Of a stretch of DNA of 64,000 nucleotides, positions 52,801-60,060 are shown in pieces. Under the pieces are notes generated by a model, which worked only from the letters and a program-made list of their open reading frames with translations, was not told where the DNA came from and ran no database searches. Position 1 is the stretch's first letter, and each line of letters opens with the position of its first letter. The stretch is from Flavobacteriales bacterium (GTDB lineage Bacteria; Bacteroidota; Bacteroidia; Flavobacteriales_F; PHOS-HE28), in contig CP064979.1 of assembly GCA_016699575.1 (NCBI GenBank), positions 1,612,001 through 1,676,000 on the forward strand, given 5' to 3'. The position numbers and the translations under genes were made by a program.

Positions 52801-53222
52801 TGGCTCAGGAAGTTGCCGCCGTTGTCGAAGAAGACCACCTTGCCCGGATCCGTTTTCGGACTGGCCTCCGCGGCCACGGCGATGCCACCCGGCACCACCA
52901 CCACGCTATTGGCGGCCACACCATACGCACCCATCGGGATGGTGAAGGCGAGCGATGGGGAAGCCGGGTTGCTTGCATCGAGCGCGCGCACCTCGTTCAA
53001 CTGCGCGTTCACGAAGAAGATGCGGTCGCTGCTGGGATCGAAGGTGACGATCTCCGCCGCGCTCGTGTTGTAGCTGCCCGTGGCATAAGTGCCCACGTGG
53101 CTGATGGAGATCTGGGCGCTCGCTATGGTAGCAAGGGATATCAACCCTGCTGCAAGAGCAGAGTGCAGCAGGTTGTGCGGGGAGACCGCGCGACCGGGAT
53201 GCCAGGGGAATGTGGTGTTCAT
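46890..53222 (-). CDS. Giant T9SS-secreted mosaic: choice-of-anchor-I propeller, duplicated module and 5'-nucleotidase
   Basis: The protein has 2110 residues. A signal peptide is followed by a choice-of-anchor-I/esterase-like beta-propeller (about 36-535), a ~200-residue beta-sandwich module (541-741), a linker domain (745-860), a second copy of the module (867-1074), and a 5'-nucleotidase/UDP-sugar hydrolase region (1078-1730; metal-site ALGNHEFD and C-domain KNGGGIRSAIG). A calcium-binding Cys-rich linker (YYADSDNDGFGDP), a ~205-residue module shared with the protein at 33818, and a type A T9SS domain (LYPNPTLG) complete it. It probably hydrolyses nucleotides or other phosphate esters on the cell surface. 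The length is far above that of normal nucleotidases (about 550-650) because of the fusions. Confidence 0.85.
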   Translation of the reverse strand: MNTTFPWHPGRAVSPHNLLHSALAAGLISLATIASAQISISHVGTYATGSYNTSAAEIVTFDPSSDRIFFVNAQLNEVRALDASNPASPSLAFTIPMGAYGVAANSVVVVPGGIAVAAEASPKTDPGKVVFFDNGGNFLSQVTVGALPDMVTVTPDGTKVLVANEGEPSDDYTVDPEGSVSIIDISGGLASITGANVITVGFGAYTPSMLPGVRIFGPGATVAQDMEPESITVSDDSQKAFVVCQENNAVVRIDLATSTIEQITSLGMKDHSMAGFGMDASDNPAGINIATWPVKGLYMPDAIDCYTVGGQTYVVYANEGDAREWGTFVEPRRVGNAAYVLDPTVFPNAATLKQNANLGRLNATIYSGDTDNDGDFDEIHAFGARSFSIRDANGALVWDSGDQFEQITSAAYPTNFNSNNSANNSFDSRSDDKGPEPEAVTLAEIDGVFYAFIGLERIGGIMVYDVTVPSAPVFIQYLNNRDFNGDAAAGTALDLGVECITYVSAANSPDGTPLLITGNEVSGTVSIFRVNPPPVPEDIAVWTYEPLQGTSANPTPNIGTGASAVVGSMTGPGTATGSTTGCAQASGTTAWAIGTASPGATNESSGVEYRTSTVGYENITFSYDHRLSNTATRTARIQYTLDGTSWVNLTLDGTNYDNSACANRGGLDNGRIDASDPIGTNVSDSWGRRTIDFSAIAGANNNPDFGVRILAAHHAATGQFRQANNVATVATAGTWRFDNVSFQGIAVSVSTATIDAPVPAMLTGFSTLEGTPSDAQTFTITASDLTADLVITAPAGFELREQGVGSYGGSLNLTGPAVSATVEVRLDGVAAGIYSGNITIASTGATGQAVSVDGQTTAPPVPGVLAVWTYEPLQGAASNPTPNVGSGSSALVGSMTGATTAAGSTTGCVQATGTTAWQIGTAAPGATNESSGVEFRTSTLGHENIVFSYDHRHSNSSTRTARIQYTLDGSNWTNLDLDGSNYDNSSCADRGGIDAGRVDASDPIGTNVSDSWGRRVIDFTAITGANNNPNFGIRILAAHHAATGEFRQANNVTSIATGGTWRFDNVSFTADEIVPPTNFTLQILHASDFEGAVPATQDAPRFAAIVDSLEHTYANSLTLSSGDNFLPGPFMSAGEDPTLVAPLKTAYENYYGGPFANNDLRAGIGRVDFTIMNLIGIQAAALGNHEFDLGTSELRNIIAGQNSGANIRWFGAQFPYLSSNLDFSADANLSNIFTNTREEWTFFRNNPAMGAAAIAATKKLAPSTIITVNGEKIGIVGATTQILASISSPGATTVTGPDADDMPALAAILQPVIDDLRNLEGINKIIVLSHLQQLTLEKALAPLLNGVDVIIAGGSHTLMADATDRLRNGDVAAETYPYLTTSLDGKPLAIVNTTSEYKYVGRLVVDFDANGDIVPSSIDPNVSGAYPADSLGVVEVWGDYNDAFTPGSRGQEVANLCGAIEAVIIAKDGNLFGRTDVFLEGRRNFVRTEETNLGNVSADANKWMARRYDPTVTISIKNGGGIRSAIGFVNAVGGSVVLEPPAANPLAGKQQGDISQLDIENSLRFNNLLSTLTLTAADLRTILEHGVAASGPGQTQGRFPQVSGVRFSYDETLPASARILNAVITDSAGVTVDTLVMNGAVHGDPARTFRVVTLNFLAGGGDGYPFNTLGTGRVDLNTLPDVGPMQASFAIPGSEQDAFAEYMKSFHTAAPYALAETSAALDERIQEVNDRTDCILPPLYYADSDNDGFGDPNDFTTNCPGSAPAGYVSDNTDDCPTLFGKVGDSCDDGNPNSTGDVLTASCVCQGTLPCTEELILTIELDALGSQTTWSVKENGTNNVVASGGPYTDETPGQVIEPICVETGCYSFELFDSFGDGLASSGYVLTDDQGRRIIDADGQFGSVSSSVIPGDADFCVPLGPTFIKDNWCDRTNLTRSSFIYARGVAGATAYQFWFFDPHGSYSRRIQKPTTTCQLNWATQPIPLGVELNVSVRALVGGTYTTFGKVCTALLPGGVGSLQMLMEETGTMQLYPNPTLGENVTLVLSGLSTEEMQVQITMLDVYGKTVLSRSLATDGAEQVSTVLELEGSLAKGMYLVNVTAGDRSMVERLIVH
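50001..51600 (-). repeat. Duplicated ~600-bp coding module inside the giant gene
   Basis: The stretches 50001-50620 and 51000-51600 encode two near-identical ~200-residue modules, each starting with VWTYEPLQG and ending with GTWRFDNVSF. They share almost every residue at SGVE(Y/F)RTST, YTLDG and DPIGTNVSDSWGRR. They flank one copy of a different beta domain (about 50640-50990). Confidence 0.8.
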
Positions 53223-53403
53223 GAGTTCGTTCGTTGGGTGTGCAAAGCATCGGTGGGTGTCTTGCCATGGGCCCTGCGTTGGGTTACCGATCCATCACCG
53301 CAATGGGTACACCGCACGGCTATTGCCTTTACACGCTACCCTTCCGTGAGATCCATGTGAGATCCCTCGGCAACGCCCAGGAACTTGCGTGCATCTTCGG
53401 CGC

Positions 53404-54786
53404 ATGGCACCGCGCGCATGGCCGTTGTTGTTGTTTGCTTCAGTTGCGCTGCTGCTACTAGGGGTGCTTGCGCTGTTCACTCATCCAATGGCCGATGATT
53501 GGAGTTACGCACACCAGGGACGCACAAGGGAGCTAGGTCCCTGGCTGGTCAGCGAATACCTCAATTGGAACGGCCGCTATTCCTCGAACCTCTTCGTGGG
53601 CAAAGGCCCGCTGGTCCTCGGAACGGATGCGCTGTGGTTGTACCGCACCATACCGGTCGCGTTGCTCGGCGCAACGCTCCTTGCGATGCGCTCGATCGCG
53701 GCGTGCACGGTCGGTGGAAGCCAGCGGGCATGGTCGTTGGGCGTGGTCCTGACCATAGTGTATTTCCACGGGATGCCGGACATTGCCGATGGCTTGTATT
53801 GGTACACTGGTGCTGTCACCTATCAGTTCGGCACTGTGCTTCTCGTCTTCCTGTTGGCGCGTTGCATGGCCTGCAAGGGTGGCGTCGTGAACGTCCTGCT
53901 GATCATAGCCACTGCCGGATGCAGCGAGGTGCACATGATCCTTGCGCTGTTGGTGGTGGCGGCGGCGGCAGCGTTTGACCTGTCACGCCGCAAACCGATC
54001 AGCACATCGACCTGGTCGACGCTTGTGACCGCAATGGTCTGTGCAGGTGCCGTGGTCCTCGCTCCCGGCAACAGTGTTCGTGCTGCGCTCTTCGAGGGGA
54101 CGCATGATGTGCTGCACTCCGCTTGGATGAGCCTTCTTCAAACGCTTCGCTTTGGCGCTACATGGCTGTTCGATCCCGCCTTGCTGTTCTGTTCGATCAT
54201 CTACTTCCCGCTACAACGGCAATGGCGTCGCGAGCATCCTGATCGTGTTCTCCCTTCCCCGTGGTTCACTACCATGGCACTGGGCGCCGTCATCTTCCTA
54301 TGTGCGTTCCCTGCGTACTGGGGCACCGGCATCCTCGGCCAGCACCGCACCATGAACGTGGCCTACTGCTTCTTCCTCTTGCTCTGGTTCGCGAACATCA
54401 CTGCGTGGGACCGAGCACTGCTCAGCAAGAAGTGGCCTGTGCTTCCGGCCGTCCCGCTTTCGGGGAAAGTCCTCCCCTTCGTCGCTGGTTTGGCACTGCT
54501 GCTCACAGGCAATACCGGCGGCGCGCTCCTCGACCTGCTTTCGGGCCGTGCCGCGCACTACGACCATCAGCTCGCCGCGCGTTATGCCTTGCTCGAACAA
54601 TCCCGCGCCGATGGAAGTGAACCCCGGCTGCCCGTGATCGTCGATCCACCGCTGGTTCTGCCGTTGTATGAGCTACGTGCTGACCCGCACGATTGGGTGA
54701 ACCAGTGCTACGCCCTCTACTTCGGCTTGGAAGGCAAACCCGTGCATGCCATTTCGAAAGACGATCACGCACCTTCGCGGCCATGA
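53404..54786 (+). CDS. Polytopic membrane protein, DUF6056/GtrII-like
   Basis: This 460-residue protein has about ten to eleven hydrophobic segments. An early MADDWSYA block and WNGRYSSNLF near residue 60 are features of DUF6056-type proteins, which resemble glucosyltransferase GtrII and related GT-C enzymes with an Asp-rich first loop. It may transfer a sugar from a lipid carrier to an envelope glycan; donor and acceptor are unknown. ATG 53404 (MAPRAWPLLLF) is preferred over the GTG at 53389. It overlaps the following gene by ATGA. Confidence 0.72.
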   Translation: MAPRAWPLLLFASVALLLLGVLALFTHPMADDWSYAHQGRTRELGPWLVSEYLNWNGRYSSNLFVGKGPLVLGTDALWLYRTIPVALLGATLLAMRSIAACTVGGSQRAWSLGVVLTIVYFHGMPDIADGLYWYTGAVTYQFGTVLLVFLLARCMACKGGVVNVLLIIATAGCSEVHMILALLVVAAAAAFDLSRRKPISTSTWSTLVTAMVCAGAVVLAPGNSVRAALFEGTHDVLHSAWMSLLQTLRFGATWLFDPALLFCSIIYFPLQRQWRREHPDRVLPSPWFTTMALGAVIFLCAFPAYWGTGILGQHRTMNVAYCFFLLLWFANITAWDRALLSKKWPVLPAVPLSGKVLPFVAGLALLLTGNTGGALLDLLSGRAAHYDHQLAARYALLEQSRADGSEPRLPVIVDPPLVLPLYELRADPHDWVNQCYALYFGLEGKPVHAISKDDHAPSRP

Positions 54787-55724
54787 TCGGCACCGACGTT
54801 GCCCAGGCAGCCGCGCTCTTGGACCAAGGCCAAGCCGTTGCCATCCCTACGGAAACGGTTTACGGGCTGGCAGCGAACGCCTTCGATCCCGACGCCGTAC
54901 TGAAGGTCTTTGCCATTAAGCGGCGGCCCAGCTTCGACCCGCTCATCGTGCACATCGGTCGCATGGAGCAGTTGAACGAGGTTGCAGCGCACGTTCCCGA
55001 AAAAGCGCGACTGCTCATCGAGCGCTTCTGGCCCGGCCCGCTCACGGTGGTGCTGCCGAAGCGCGCGAGTATACCCGACGTTGTGACCAGTGGCCTGGAC
55101 ACGGTGGGTGTGCGCATGCCTTCGCATCCGGTCGCATTGGAACTGCTGCGCTCGCTGCCCTTTCCGCTTGCAGCGCCCAGCGCCAACCCGTTCGGTTATG
55201 TGAGCCCCACCACCGCCCAGCATGTTGCTGATCAGCTCGGGAACGAAGTGCCGTACATCCTGGATGGTGGTCCGTGCAACGTTGGGGTGGAAAGCACGAT
55301 CATCGGGTTCATGCCCACGCCAGTGCTGCTGCGCGCAGGTGGTGTGCCCGTTGAGGAGATCGAAGCCGTGATCGGCCCGTTGGGCAAACCGATCACATCG
55401 CCTGTTGGCGACCGGCCCGAGGCGCCCGGCATGCTGGCCAGCCACTACGCACCACGCAAACGCGTCGTCATCGGCGAACCTGCTGCGATCATGATTGAAC
55501 AACGCGGAAAGCGCATGGGTGTCATCAGCTTTACCAGCAACTACGGCGAGGCCTTGAACGAAGTCCTCTCTCCTGCCGGCGACCTGCACGAAGCCGCCCG
55601 CAACCTCTTCGCAGCTTTGCGCCGTCTGGATGCCAGCGACGTGGACATGATCGCTGCGGAAGTCTTCCCCGAGGTAGGGTTGGGCTGTGCGATCAACGAC
55701 CGGCTGAGGAGGGCTGCGCACTGA
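54783..55724 (+). CDS. L-threonylcarbamoyladenylate synthase (Sua5/YwlC type)
   Basis: This 313-residue enzyme makes threonylcarbamoyl-AMP for the universal t6A37 modification of ANN-decoding tRNAs. The YrdC domain has AIPTETVYGLAANA, KRRPSFDPLIVHI, FWPGPLTVVLP, RMPSHP and APSANPFGYVSPT. The extra C-terminal Sua5 domain of about 120 residues, entered through SPGMLASHYAP-like EAPGMLASHYAPR, marks the long form rather than the short TsaC. The start at 54783 gives a 4-base overlap with the DUF6056 gene. Confidence 0.95.
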   Translation: MIGTDVAQAAALLDQGQAVAIPTETVYGLAANAFDPDAVLKVFAIKRRPSFDPLIVHIGRMEQLNEVAAHVPEKARLLIERFWPGPLTVVLPKRASIPDVVTSGLDTVGVRMPSHPVALELLRSLPFPLAAPSANPFGYVSPTTAQHVADQLGNEVPYILDGGPCNVGVESTIIGFMPTPVLLRAGGVPVEEIEAVIGPLGKPITSPVGDRPEAPGMLASHYAPRKRVVIGEPAAIMIEQRGKRMGVISFTSNYGEALNEVLSPAGDLHEAARNLFAALRRLDASDVDMIAAEVFPEVGLGCAINDRLRRAAH

Positions 55725-55750
55725 GCCGCAAACGATCTTCGCGCCCCTTC

Positions 55751-55772
55751 GTGCTCATGGCCACATGAGCAC
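55751..55772. repeat. 9-bp inverted repeat GTGCTCATG/CATGAGCAC upstream of dxr
   Basis: The arms 55751-55759 and 55764-55772 are perfectly complementary around GCCA, within the 64-base gap ahead of dxr. The CATGGCCACATG core also occurs in the inverted repeat at 5920-5963, so the two belong to one intergenic motif family. Confidence 0.6.
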
Positions 55773-55788
55773 ATGACCGCATGGGCAC

Positions 55789-56943
55789 ATGAAGAAAGGC
55801 ATCGCCATACTGGGCAGCACCGGCAGCATCGGCACGCAGGCCTTGCAGGTGGTGCGCGAGCAACCCGAGCGCTTCCAAGTGGAACTGCTCACGGCAGGGC
55901 GCAACGCCGATCTGCTCATCGCCCAAGCGCGCGAGTTCAACCCTAATGCTGTCGTCATCGGCGACCAGGGCCGACTAGCCGAAGTGAAGGATGCCCTCTT
56001 CCCGCTCGGCATCAAGGTGTACGCTGGCGATGCGGCCATTGAGCAGGCCGTGCGCGGCGAGAACATCCACTTGGTGCTTACGGCGCTGGTGGGTTATGCC
56101 GGTTTGCGCCCCACGCTGGCGGCGCTGGAGGAAGGCAAACCCATAGCGCTGGCCAACAAGGAAACACTGGTGGCCGGTGGGCACCTCGTGACGAAGCTGG
56201 CCCGTGAGAAAGGCGCCAACATCTACCCGGTTGACAGCGAGCACAGCGCCATTTTCCAGTGCATGACCGGCGAATGGGACAACCCCATTGAGAAGATCGT
56301 GCTCACCGCCAGTGGTGGTCCGTTCCGCGGGAAGCAGCGTGCGGACCTGGAGAAGGTCTCGGCAGCCCAAGCGCTCAAGCACCCCAACTGGGACATGGGT
56401 GCCAAGGTGACCATCGACAGCGCGAGCCTGATGAACAAGGGGTTGGAGGCCATCGAAGCGAAGTGGCTGTTCAATCTGAAAGCGGAGCAGATCGACATCG
56501 TGGTGCACCCGCAGAGCATCGTGCACAGCTTGGTGCAATTCACCGACGGCAGCATGAAGGCGCAATTGGGCCTGCCTGACATGAAGCTGCCCATCCAGTA
56601 CGCCATGGCCTATCCGGAGCGGCTCAAAACCACCTGGCCGCGTTTCGACTTTGCACTGTACCCAGCGCTCACCTTTGAACCGCCCGACCTGTCCACCTTC
56701 CGCAACCTTGCCCTGGCCCTGGATGCCATGAAGCGAGGTGGCAACGCGCCTTGCGTGCTAAACGCGGCGAACGAAGTCGCGGTAAAGGCCTTCCTGGAAG
56801 GGCGTATTGGCTTCCTGCAGATGAGCGATGTAGTGGAGCATTGTCTCGCGAAGGCGACCTTTGTACCCGATCCGGACCTTGCTGCCATCGCCGCATCGGA
56901 CGAAGAGGCACGTCGGCTGGCAAGTGCTCAACTGCCCAATTGA
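55789..56943 (+). CDS. dxr: 1-deoxy-D-xylulose-5-phosphate reductoisomerase
   Basis: This 384-residue enzyme is the second step of the MEP isoprenoid pathway, converting DXP to MEP with NADPH and a divalent metal. The NADPH motif is ILGSTGSIGTQAL at the N-terminus; ALANKETLVAGG and the metal/substrate region PVDSEHSAIFQC follow, then ASGGPFRG, and KVTIDSASLMNKGLE and the PDMKLPIQYA block. The length is normal. dxs, the first step, lies in the same window at 60061-62010 on the other strand. Confidence 0.97.
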   Translation: MKKGIAILGSTGSIGTQALQVVREQPERFQVELLTAGRNADLLIAQAREFNPNAVVIGDQGRLAEVKDALFPLGIKVYAGDAAIEQAVRGENIHLVLTALVGYAGLRPTLAALEEGKPIALANKETLVAGGHLVTKLAREKGANIYPVDSEHSAIFQCMTGEWDNPIEKIVLTASGGPFRGKQRADLEKVSAAQALKHPNWDMGAKVTIDSASLMNKGLEAIEAKWLFNLKAEQIDIVVHPQSIVHSLVQFTDGSMKAQLGLPDMKLPIQYAMAYPERLKTTWPRFDFALYPALTFEPPDLSTFRNLALALDAMKRGGNAPCVLNAANEVAVKAFLEGRIGFLQMSDVVEHCLAKATFVPDPDLAAIAASDEEARRLASAQLPN

Positions 56944-56980
56944 CAGAATACACCATCACTATCTCCGTTCCAATTCCGTG

Positions 56981-57020
56981 GCTTGAAGCTTGGGGCTTTG
57001 GACTTGGAACTTGAAGCTTG
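56981..57020. repeat. Intergenic repeat with CTTGAAGCTTG units
   Basis: Forty bases between dxr and rseP contain GCTTGAAGCTTGGGGCTTTG followed by a second ACTTGAAGCTTG. AAGCTT is itself palindromic. It is a short low-complexity repeat of a kind common in environmental genomes, ending ten bases before the rseP start. Confidence 0.5.
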
Positions 57021-57029
57021 TACTCCTCC

Positions 57030-58361
57030 ATGGACCTTCTACTCACACAAGTCCCCCAGCTGATCCTTTGCCTGGCCCTCCTGATCGTTCTGCACGAGAT
57101 GGGCCACTTCTTCCCAGCTCGCTGGTTCAAAGTGCGCGTCGAAAAGTTCTATCTGTTCTTCGACCCTTGGTTCTCGCTTTGGAAGAAGAAGAAAGGAGAA
57201 ACCGAATACGGGATCGGCTGGCTCCCACTGGGCGGTTACGTGAAACTGAGCGGTATGGTGGACGAGAGCATGGACAAGGAGCAGATGGCCAAGCCTGCAC
57301 AGCCGTGGGAGTTCCGCAGCAAACCGGCATGGCAGCGTTTGATCATCATGGTGGGTGGTGTGGTGGTGAACTTGTTGCTCGGTCTGCTGATCTACAGCAT
57401 GGTGATGTTCGTCTGGGGCCGGGAAACCTTGCCCTTAGCGAACATGGTGAATGGTGTTCACCCCAGCGAATTGATGTCCGATATGGGCTTCCACGATGGG
57501 GACATGATCCTACGTGCCGAGGGTGTTGACATCAAAACCTTGGACGACCTCAACCGGGCGTTGCTACTGGGCGATACGCGCACCGTGGTCGTGCAGCGCG
57601 ATGGCAAGGAGGTGAGCATTACTCTTCCGGAATCGATCCATCAAGGCATGATGAAGAAGAGCAAGGAAGAACTCTTCACGCCGCGCTTCCCATTGTTCAT
57701 CGATTCGTTGGTCGCCGATGGCAACGCCTCAAAGAGTGCGGTGAAGGTGGGCGACAAGGTTTTGGCGGTGAACGAGGTCGCGACACCGTTCTTCAACGAC
57801 TTCCAAGCCCGGCTGAAGATGCACAAGGAGCAGGTTGTTGCCCTCACCGTGGAGCGGGACGGCGGCGCCAAGCACGTCATGGCCGTTCTGGTGGACAGCA
57901 CTGGTCGGATCGGTGTAGGACCGCGTGACCCGAAAGAACTGCTCACAGCCGTCAAAGAGGAATTCACCTTGCTGAGCGCGTTCCCCGCCGGGATCGAGCA
58001 TGGCATGGGGGTTTTGACGGGCCAGGCCCGCAGTATGAAGCTCCTGGCCACTGCCGAAGGCGCCAAGCAGGTGGGTGGGTTCGGCAGCATCCTGCAGCTC
58101 TTTGGTGAATGGGGAAATTGGCAGCGCTTCTGGAGCGTTACGGCCCTGATCAGCATCATCCTCGCATTCATGAACATCCTGCCCATCCCTGCGCTGGACG
58201 GTGGGCATGTCATGTTCCTGCTGTATGAGATCGTGGCCCGGAAACCTGCTCCACAACGAGTTATGGAGGCCGCACAGATGGTGGGCATGGTGCTTTTGCT
58301 CGGCTTGCTGCTGTACGCCAACGGCAACGACATCTTCAAGGCGGCGACCGGACAGTTCTGA
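57030..58361 (+). CDS. rseP: Site-2 zinc protease RseP
   Basis: This 443-residue membrane metalloprotease has its zinc site in the first helix at LIVLHEMGHFFPARW, two PDZ domains between helices (residues of about 130-230 and 230-310), and the third ligand segment NILPIPALDGGHV in a late helix. The family cleaves single-pass membrane substrates such as anti-sigma factors after site-1 cleavage, and also clears signal peptides. No sigma or anti-sigma gene lies nearby. ATG 57030 is the start; codons upstream are in the intergenic repeat. Confidence 0.95.
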   Translation: MDLLLTQVPQLILCLALLIVLHEMGHFFPARWFKVRVEKFYLFFDPWFSLWKKKKGETEYGIGWLPLGGYVKLSGMVDESMDKEQMAKPAQPWEFRSKPAWQRLIIMVGGVVVNLLLGLLIYSMVMFVWGRETLPLANMVNGVHPSELMSDMGFHDGDMILRAEGVDIKTLDDLNRALLLGDTRTVVVQRDGKEVSITLPESIHQGMMKKSKEELFTPRFPLFIDSLVADGNASKSAVKVGDKVLAVNEVATPFFNDFQARLKMHKEQVVALTVERDGGAKHVMAVLVDSTGRIGVGPRDPKELLTAVKEEFTLLSAFPAGIEHGMGVLTGQARSMKLLATAEGAKQVGGFGSILQLFGEWGNWQRFWSVTALISIILAFMNILPIPALDGGHVMFLLYEIVARKPAPQRVMEAAQMVGMVLLLGLLLYANGNDIFKAATGQF

Positions 58362-58399
58362 TCGGAACCTTTGCCATAGCCCGCCCGTACCAACGGGCC

Positions 58400-58759
58400 A
58401 TGGCCCGCCTCATCCTCATCGAAGACGACGATCTGTTGCGCAGTCTCATCGGCCGCAAGCTGAGCGCAGCCGGGCATGAGGTGATCGCACTGCCCGACGG
58501 CCGCGACCTGTTCGGCATCATGGACAAGGTGCACGTGCACGCCGTGCTGGTGGACCTCGGACTCCCCTACTTGGACGGCATGTCGCTCATTGAAGGTCTG
58601 CGCGCGCGGGGGCATGAACAACCCGTTATCGCGCTCAGCGGCCGCGACGAGCAGCATCTGCAAGCGGCGGTGCAAAGCAGTGGTGCGAACCGGTTCATGG
58701 CAAAGCCCTTCGACACGAGCGATCTGGTGCATGAGGTGCAGCGGCTGTTGGCGGCGTGA
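58400..58759 (+). CDS. CheY-like single-domain response regulator
   Basis: This 119-residue receiver domain has no output domain. An acidic cluster (IEDDD) stands near residue 8, the phosphate-accepting Asp is in VLVDLGLPYLDG near residue 52, the conserved Ser is in IALSGRD, and the Lys in MAKPFD near 102. It has all the residues for phosphorylation. Its cognate kinase is not nearby, so it is probably an orphan that acts by protein binding. It is 38 bases downstream of rseP. Confidence 0.92.
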   Translation: MARLILIEDDDLLRSLIGRKLSAAGHEVIALPDGRDLFGIMDKVHVHAVLVDLGLPYLDGMSLIEGLRARGHEQPVIALSGRDEQHLQAAVQSSGANRFMAKPFDTSDLVHEVQRLLAA

Positions 58760-58764
58760 AAGCG

Positions 58765-58915
58765 GCCTCACCCTGCCCTCTCCAAAGGAGAGGGTCAGAG
58801 TGCAACGAACCAAGGTATTGGCCGCGAACAAAGTTGCCGCTCCGTAGCTGTTCGGGGTTCGCGATGCCCGCTTGCCGGCATTTCACCCTCTCCTCTGAAG
58901 AGGGCAGGGTGAGGC
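58765..58915. repeat. 151-bp MITE-like element with 31-bp terminal inverted repeats
   Basis: The left arm 58765-58795 (GCCTCACCCTGCCCTCTCCA and 11 more bases) matches the inverse of the right arm 58885-58915 at 29 of 31 positions. Each arm also contains its own small hairpin (CCCTCTCC/GGAGAGGG). The 89-base centre has no ORF. The element fills the gap between the response regulator and holB, and the holB promoter-like box begins five bases after its right end. Confidence 0.75.
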
Positions 58916-58919
58916 CCGG

Positions 58920-58927
58920 TACTTTCG
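58920..58927 (+). promoter_or_regulatory. Putative -7 promoter box (TACTTTCG) for holB
   Basis: The TACTTTCG octamer lies seven bases before the ATG at 58935 and directly after the repeat element. If it is a -7 element, transcription starts at or next to the start codon. No -33 TTG is seen at the expected spacing. Confidence 0.45.
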
Positions 58928-58934
58928 CACCCTG

Positions 58935-60056
58935 ATGCTCTTCTCTTCGCTCCCCGGCCACGCCGACCTGAAGGCCCGTTTGATCACTTCCGCACGGGAG
59001 GGTCGCATTGCGCATGCACAGATGTTCCTTGGCCCGCGCGGCAGCGGCAATCTTCCGTTGGCACTGGCCTACGCGCGCTACTTGGTATGCAAGGAGCCCG
59101 GCCTGGCCGACGCCTGCGGCACATGCCCTTCGTGCAGCATGATGGACAAGCTGGCGCATCCGGATGTGCACTACTGCTTTCCCATCTTCACCAGCGAGAA
59201 AGAGAAGATCCGCACCAGCGATGATGTGATCGCTGATTGGCGCACCGCCGTCCTGCGCGAGCCATTGCTCGATGAAACAACGTGGTACGCCACCATCGAA
59301 AAGGACAACGCCAAGGGCATCATCCGCGTGAGCGAAACGCACAACAGCTTGCGCAAGCTCAGCTTCAAGAGCAGCCAGGGCGGCCTGCGCGTGCTGCTCA
59401 TCTGGTACGCCGAGCGCATGAACATCGAGGCGGCCAACGCTCTGCTCAAAGGGCTGGAAGAGCCCGAGCCCGGTACCGTGTACCTGTTGGTGTGCGAGCA
59501 CCAGGACCAGTTGCTGCCCACCATCATTAGCCGCACGCAATTGGTGAAAGTCCCGGCATTCACCGTGCAGGAAGTGGCCCAAGTGCTGGCCTCCAAGCAT
59601 CAACTGCCACAGGCGGAGGCCGAGAGCATCGCCGCCCGTTGCGAAGGCGACATGCTGGAGGCGAAGGCGATGGTGGAACGCACGGAGGATGAGCTCTTCA
59701 TCTTCTTCCGCGATTGGCTGCGTGCTTGCTACGGCCGCAAAGTGGTGGAGACCGCACAGTTCAGCGAGTACTTCGCCAGCATGGGCCGCGAACAACAGAA
59801 GGCGCTGATGCGGTATGCGTTGTACATCATCCGCCAGTGCGTGTACCACTGGCAACAGGCCCATGAACTGATCCGTGTCTCAGGGCAGGAGCACGAGTTC
59901 GTCGGGAAATTCGGTGCGGTCCTGAACGATCACAATGCCGATGGCATCCGCAAGGAGCTCGAACTGGCGCACGCACATCTCGACCGCAACGCCAATCCGA
60001 AGATCCTGTTCATGGACCTCAGCTACAAGCTGTTCGGGTTGCTGAAGGCGGCGTGA
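58935..60056 (+). CDS. holB: DNA polymerase III delta' subunit
   Basis: This 373-residue clamp-loader subunit resembles the AAA+ fold. The P-loop position reads FLGPRGSGNLPLALA, without the GK(S/T) needed for ATP binding, as is usual for delta'. A CxxC-type zinc segment (CGTCPSC) and the sensor region MNIEAANALLKGLEEPEP follow, then SRTQLVKVPAF. The C-terminal collar domain is about 130 residues. It helps open the sliding clamp during replication. Confidence 0.9.
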   Translation: MLFSSLPGHADLKARLITSAREGRIAHAQMFLGPRGSGNLPLALAYARYLVCKEPGLADACGTCPSCSMMDKLAHPDVHYCFPIFTSEKEKIRTSDDVIADWRTAVLREPLLDETTWYATIEKDNAKGIIRVSETHNSLRKLSFKSSQGGLRVLLIWYAERMNIEAANALLKGLEEPEPGTVYLLVCEHQDQLLPTIISRTQLVKVPAFTVQEVAQVLASKHQLPQAEAESIAARCEGDMLEAKAMVERTEDELFIFFRDWLRACYGRKVVETAQFSEYFASMGREQQKALMRYALYIIRQCVYHWQQAHELIRVSGQEHEFVGKFGAVLNDHNADGIRKELELAHAHLDRNANPKILFMDLSYKLFGLLKAA

Positions 60057-60060
60057 AGCC

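Noticed and set aside
51348..53360. 670-codon plus-strand open frame opposite the giant nucleotidase gene
   Set aside because: The minus strand encodes a continuous secreted protein with known domains; the plus frame is His/Val/Ala-rich antisense without motifs.
53223..53403. Regulatory region between the giant gene and the DUF6056-like gene
   Set aside because: Only a weak ATGCTTTG on the minus strand was found, without a -33 element, so no promoter was annotated.
54770..54777. CACCTTCG box five bases before the threonylcarbamoyl-AMP synthase start, as a promoter
   Set aside because: It has the same spacing as the other boxes but lies inside the coding end of the preceding gene, which overlaps this one by four bases; operonic expression explains it better.
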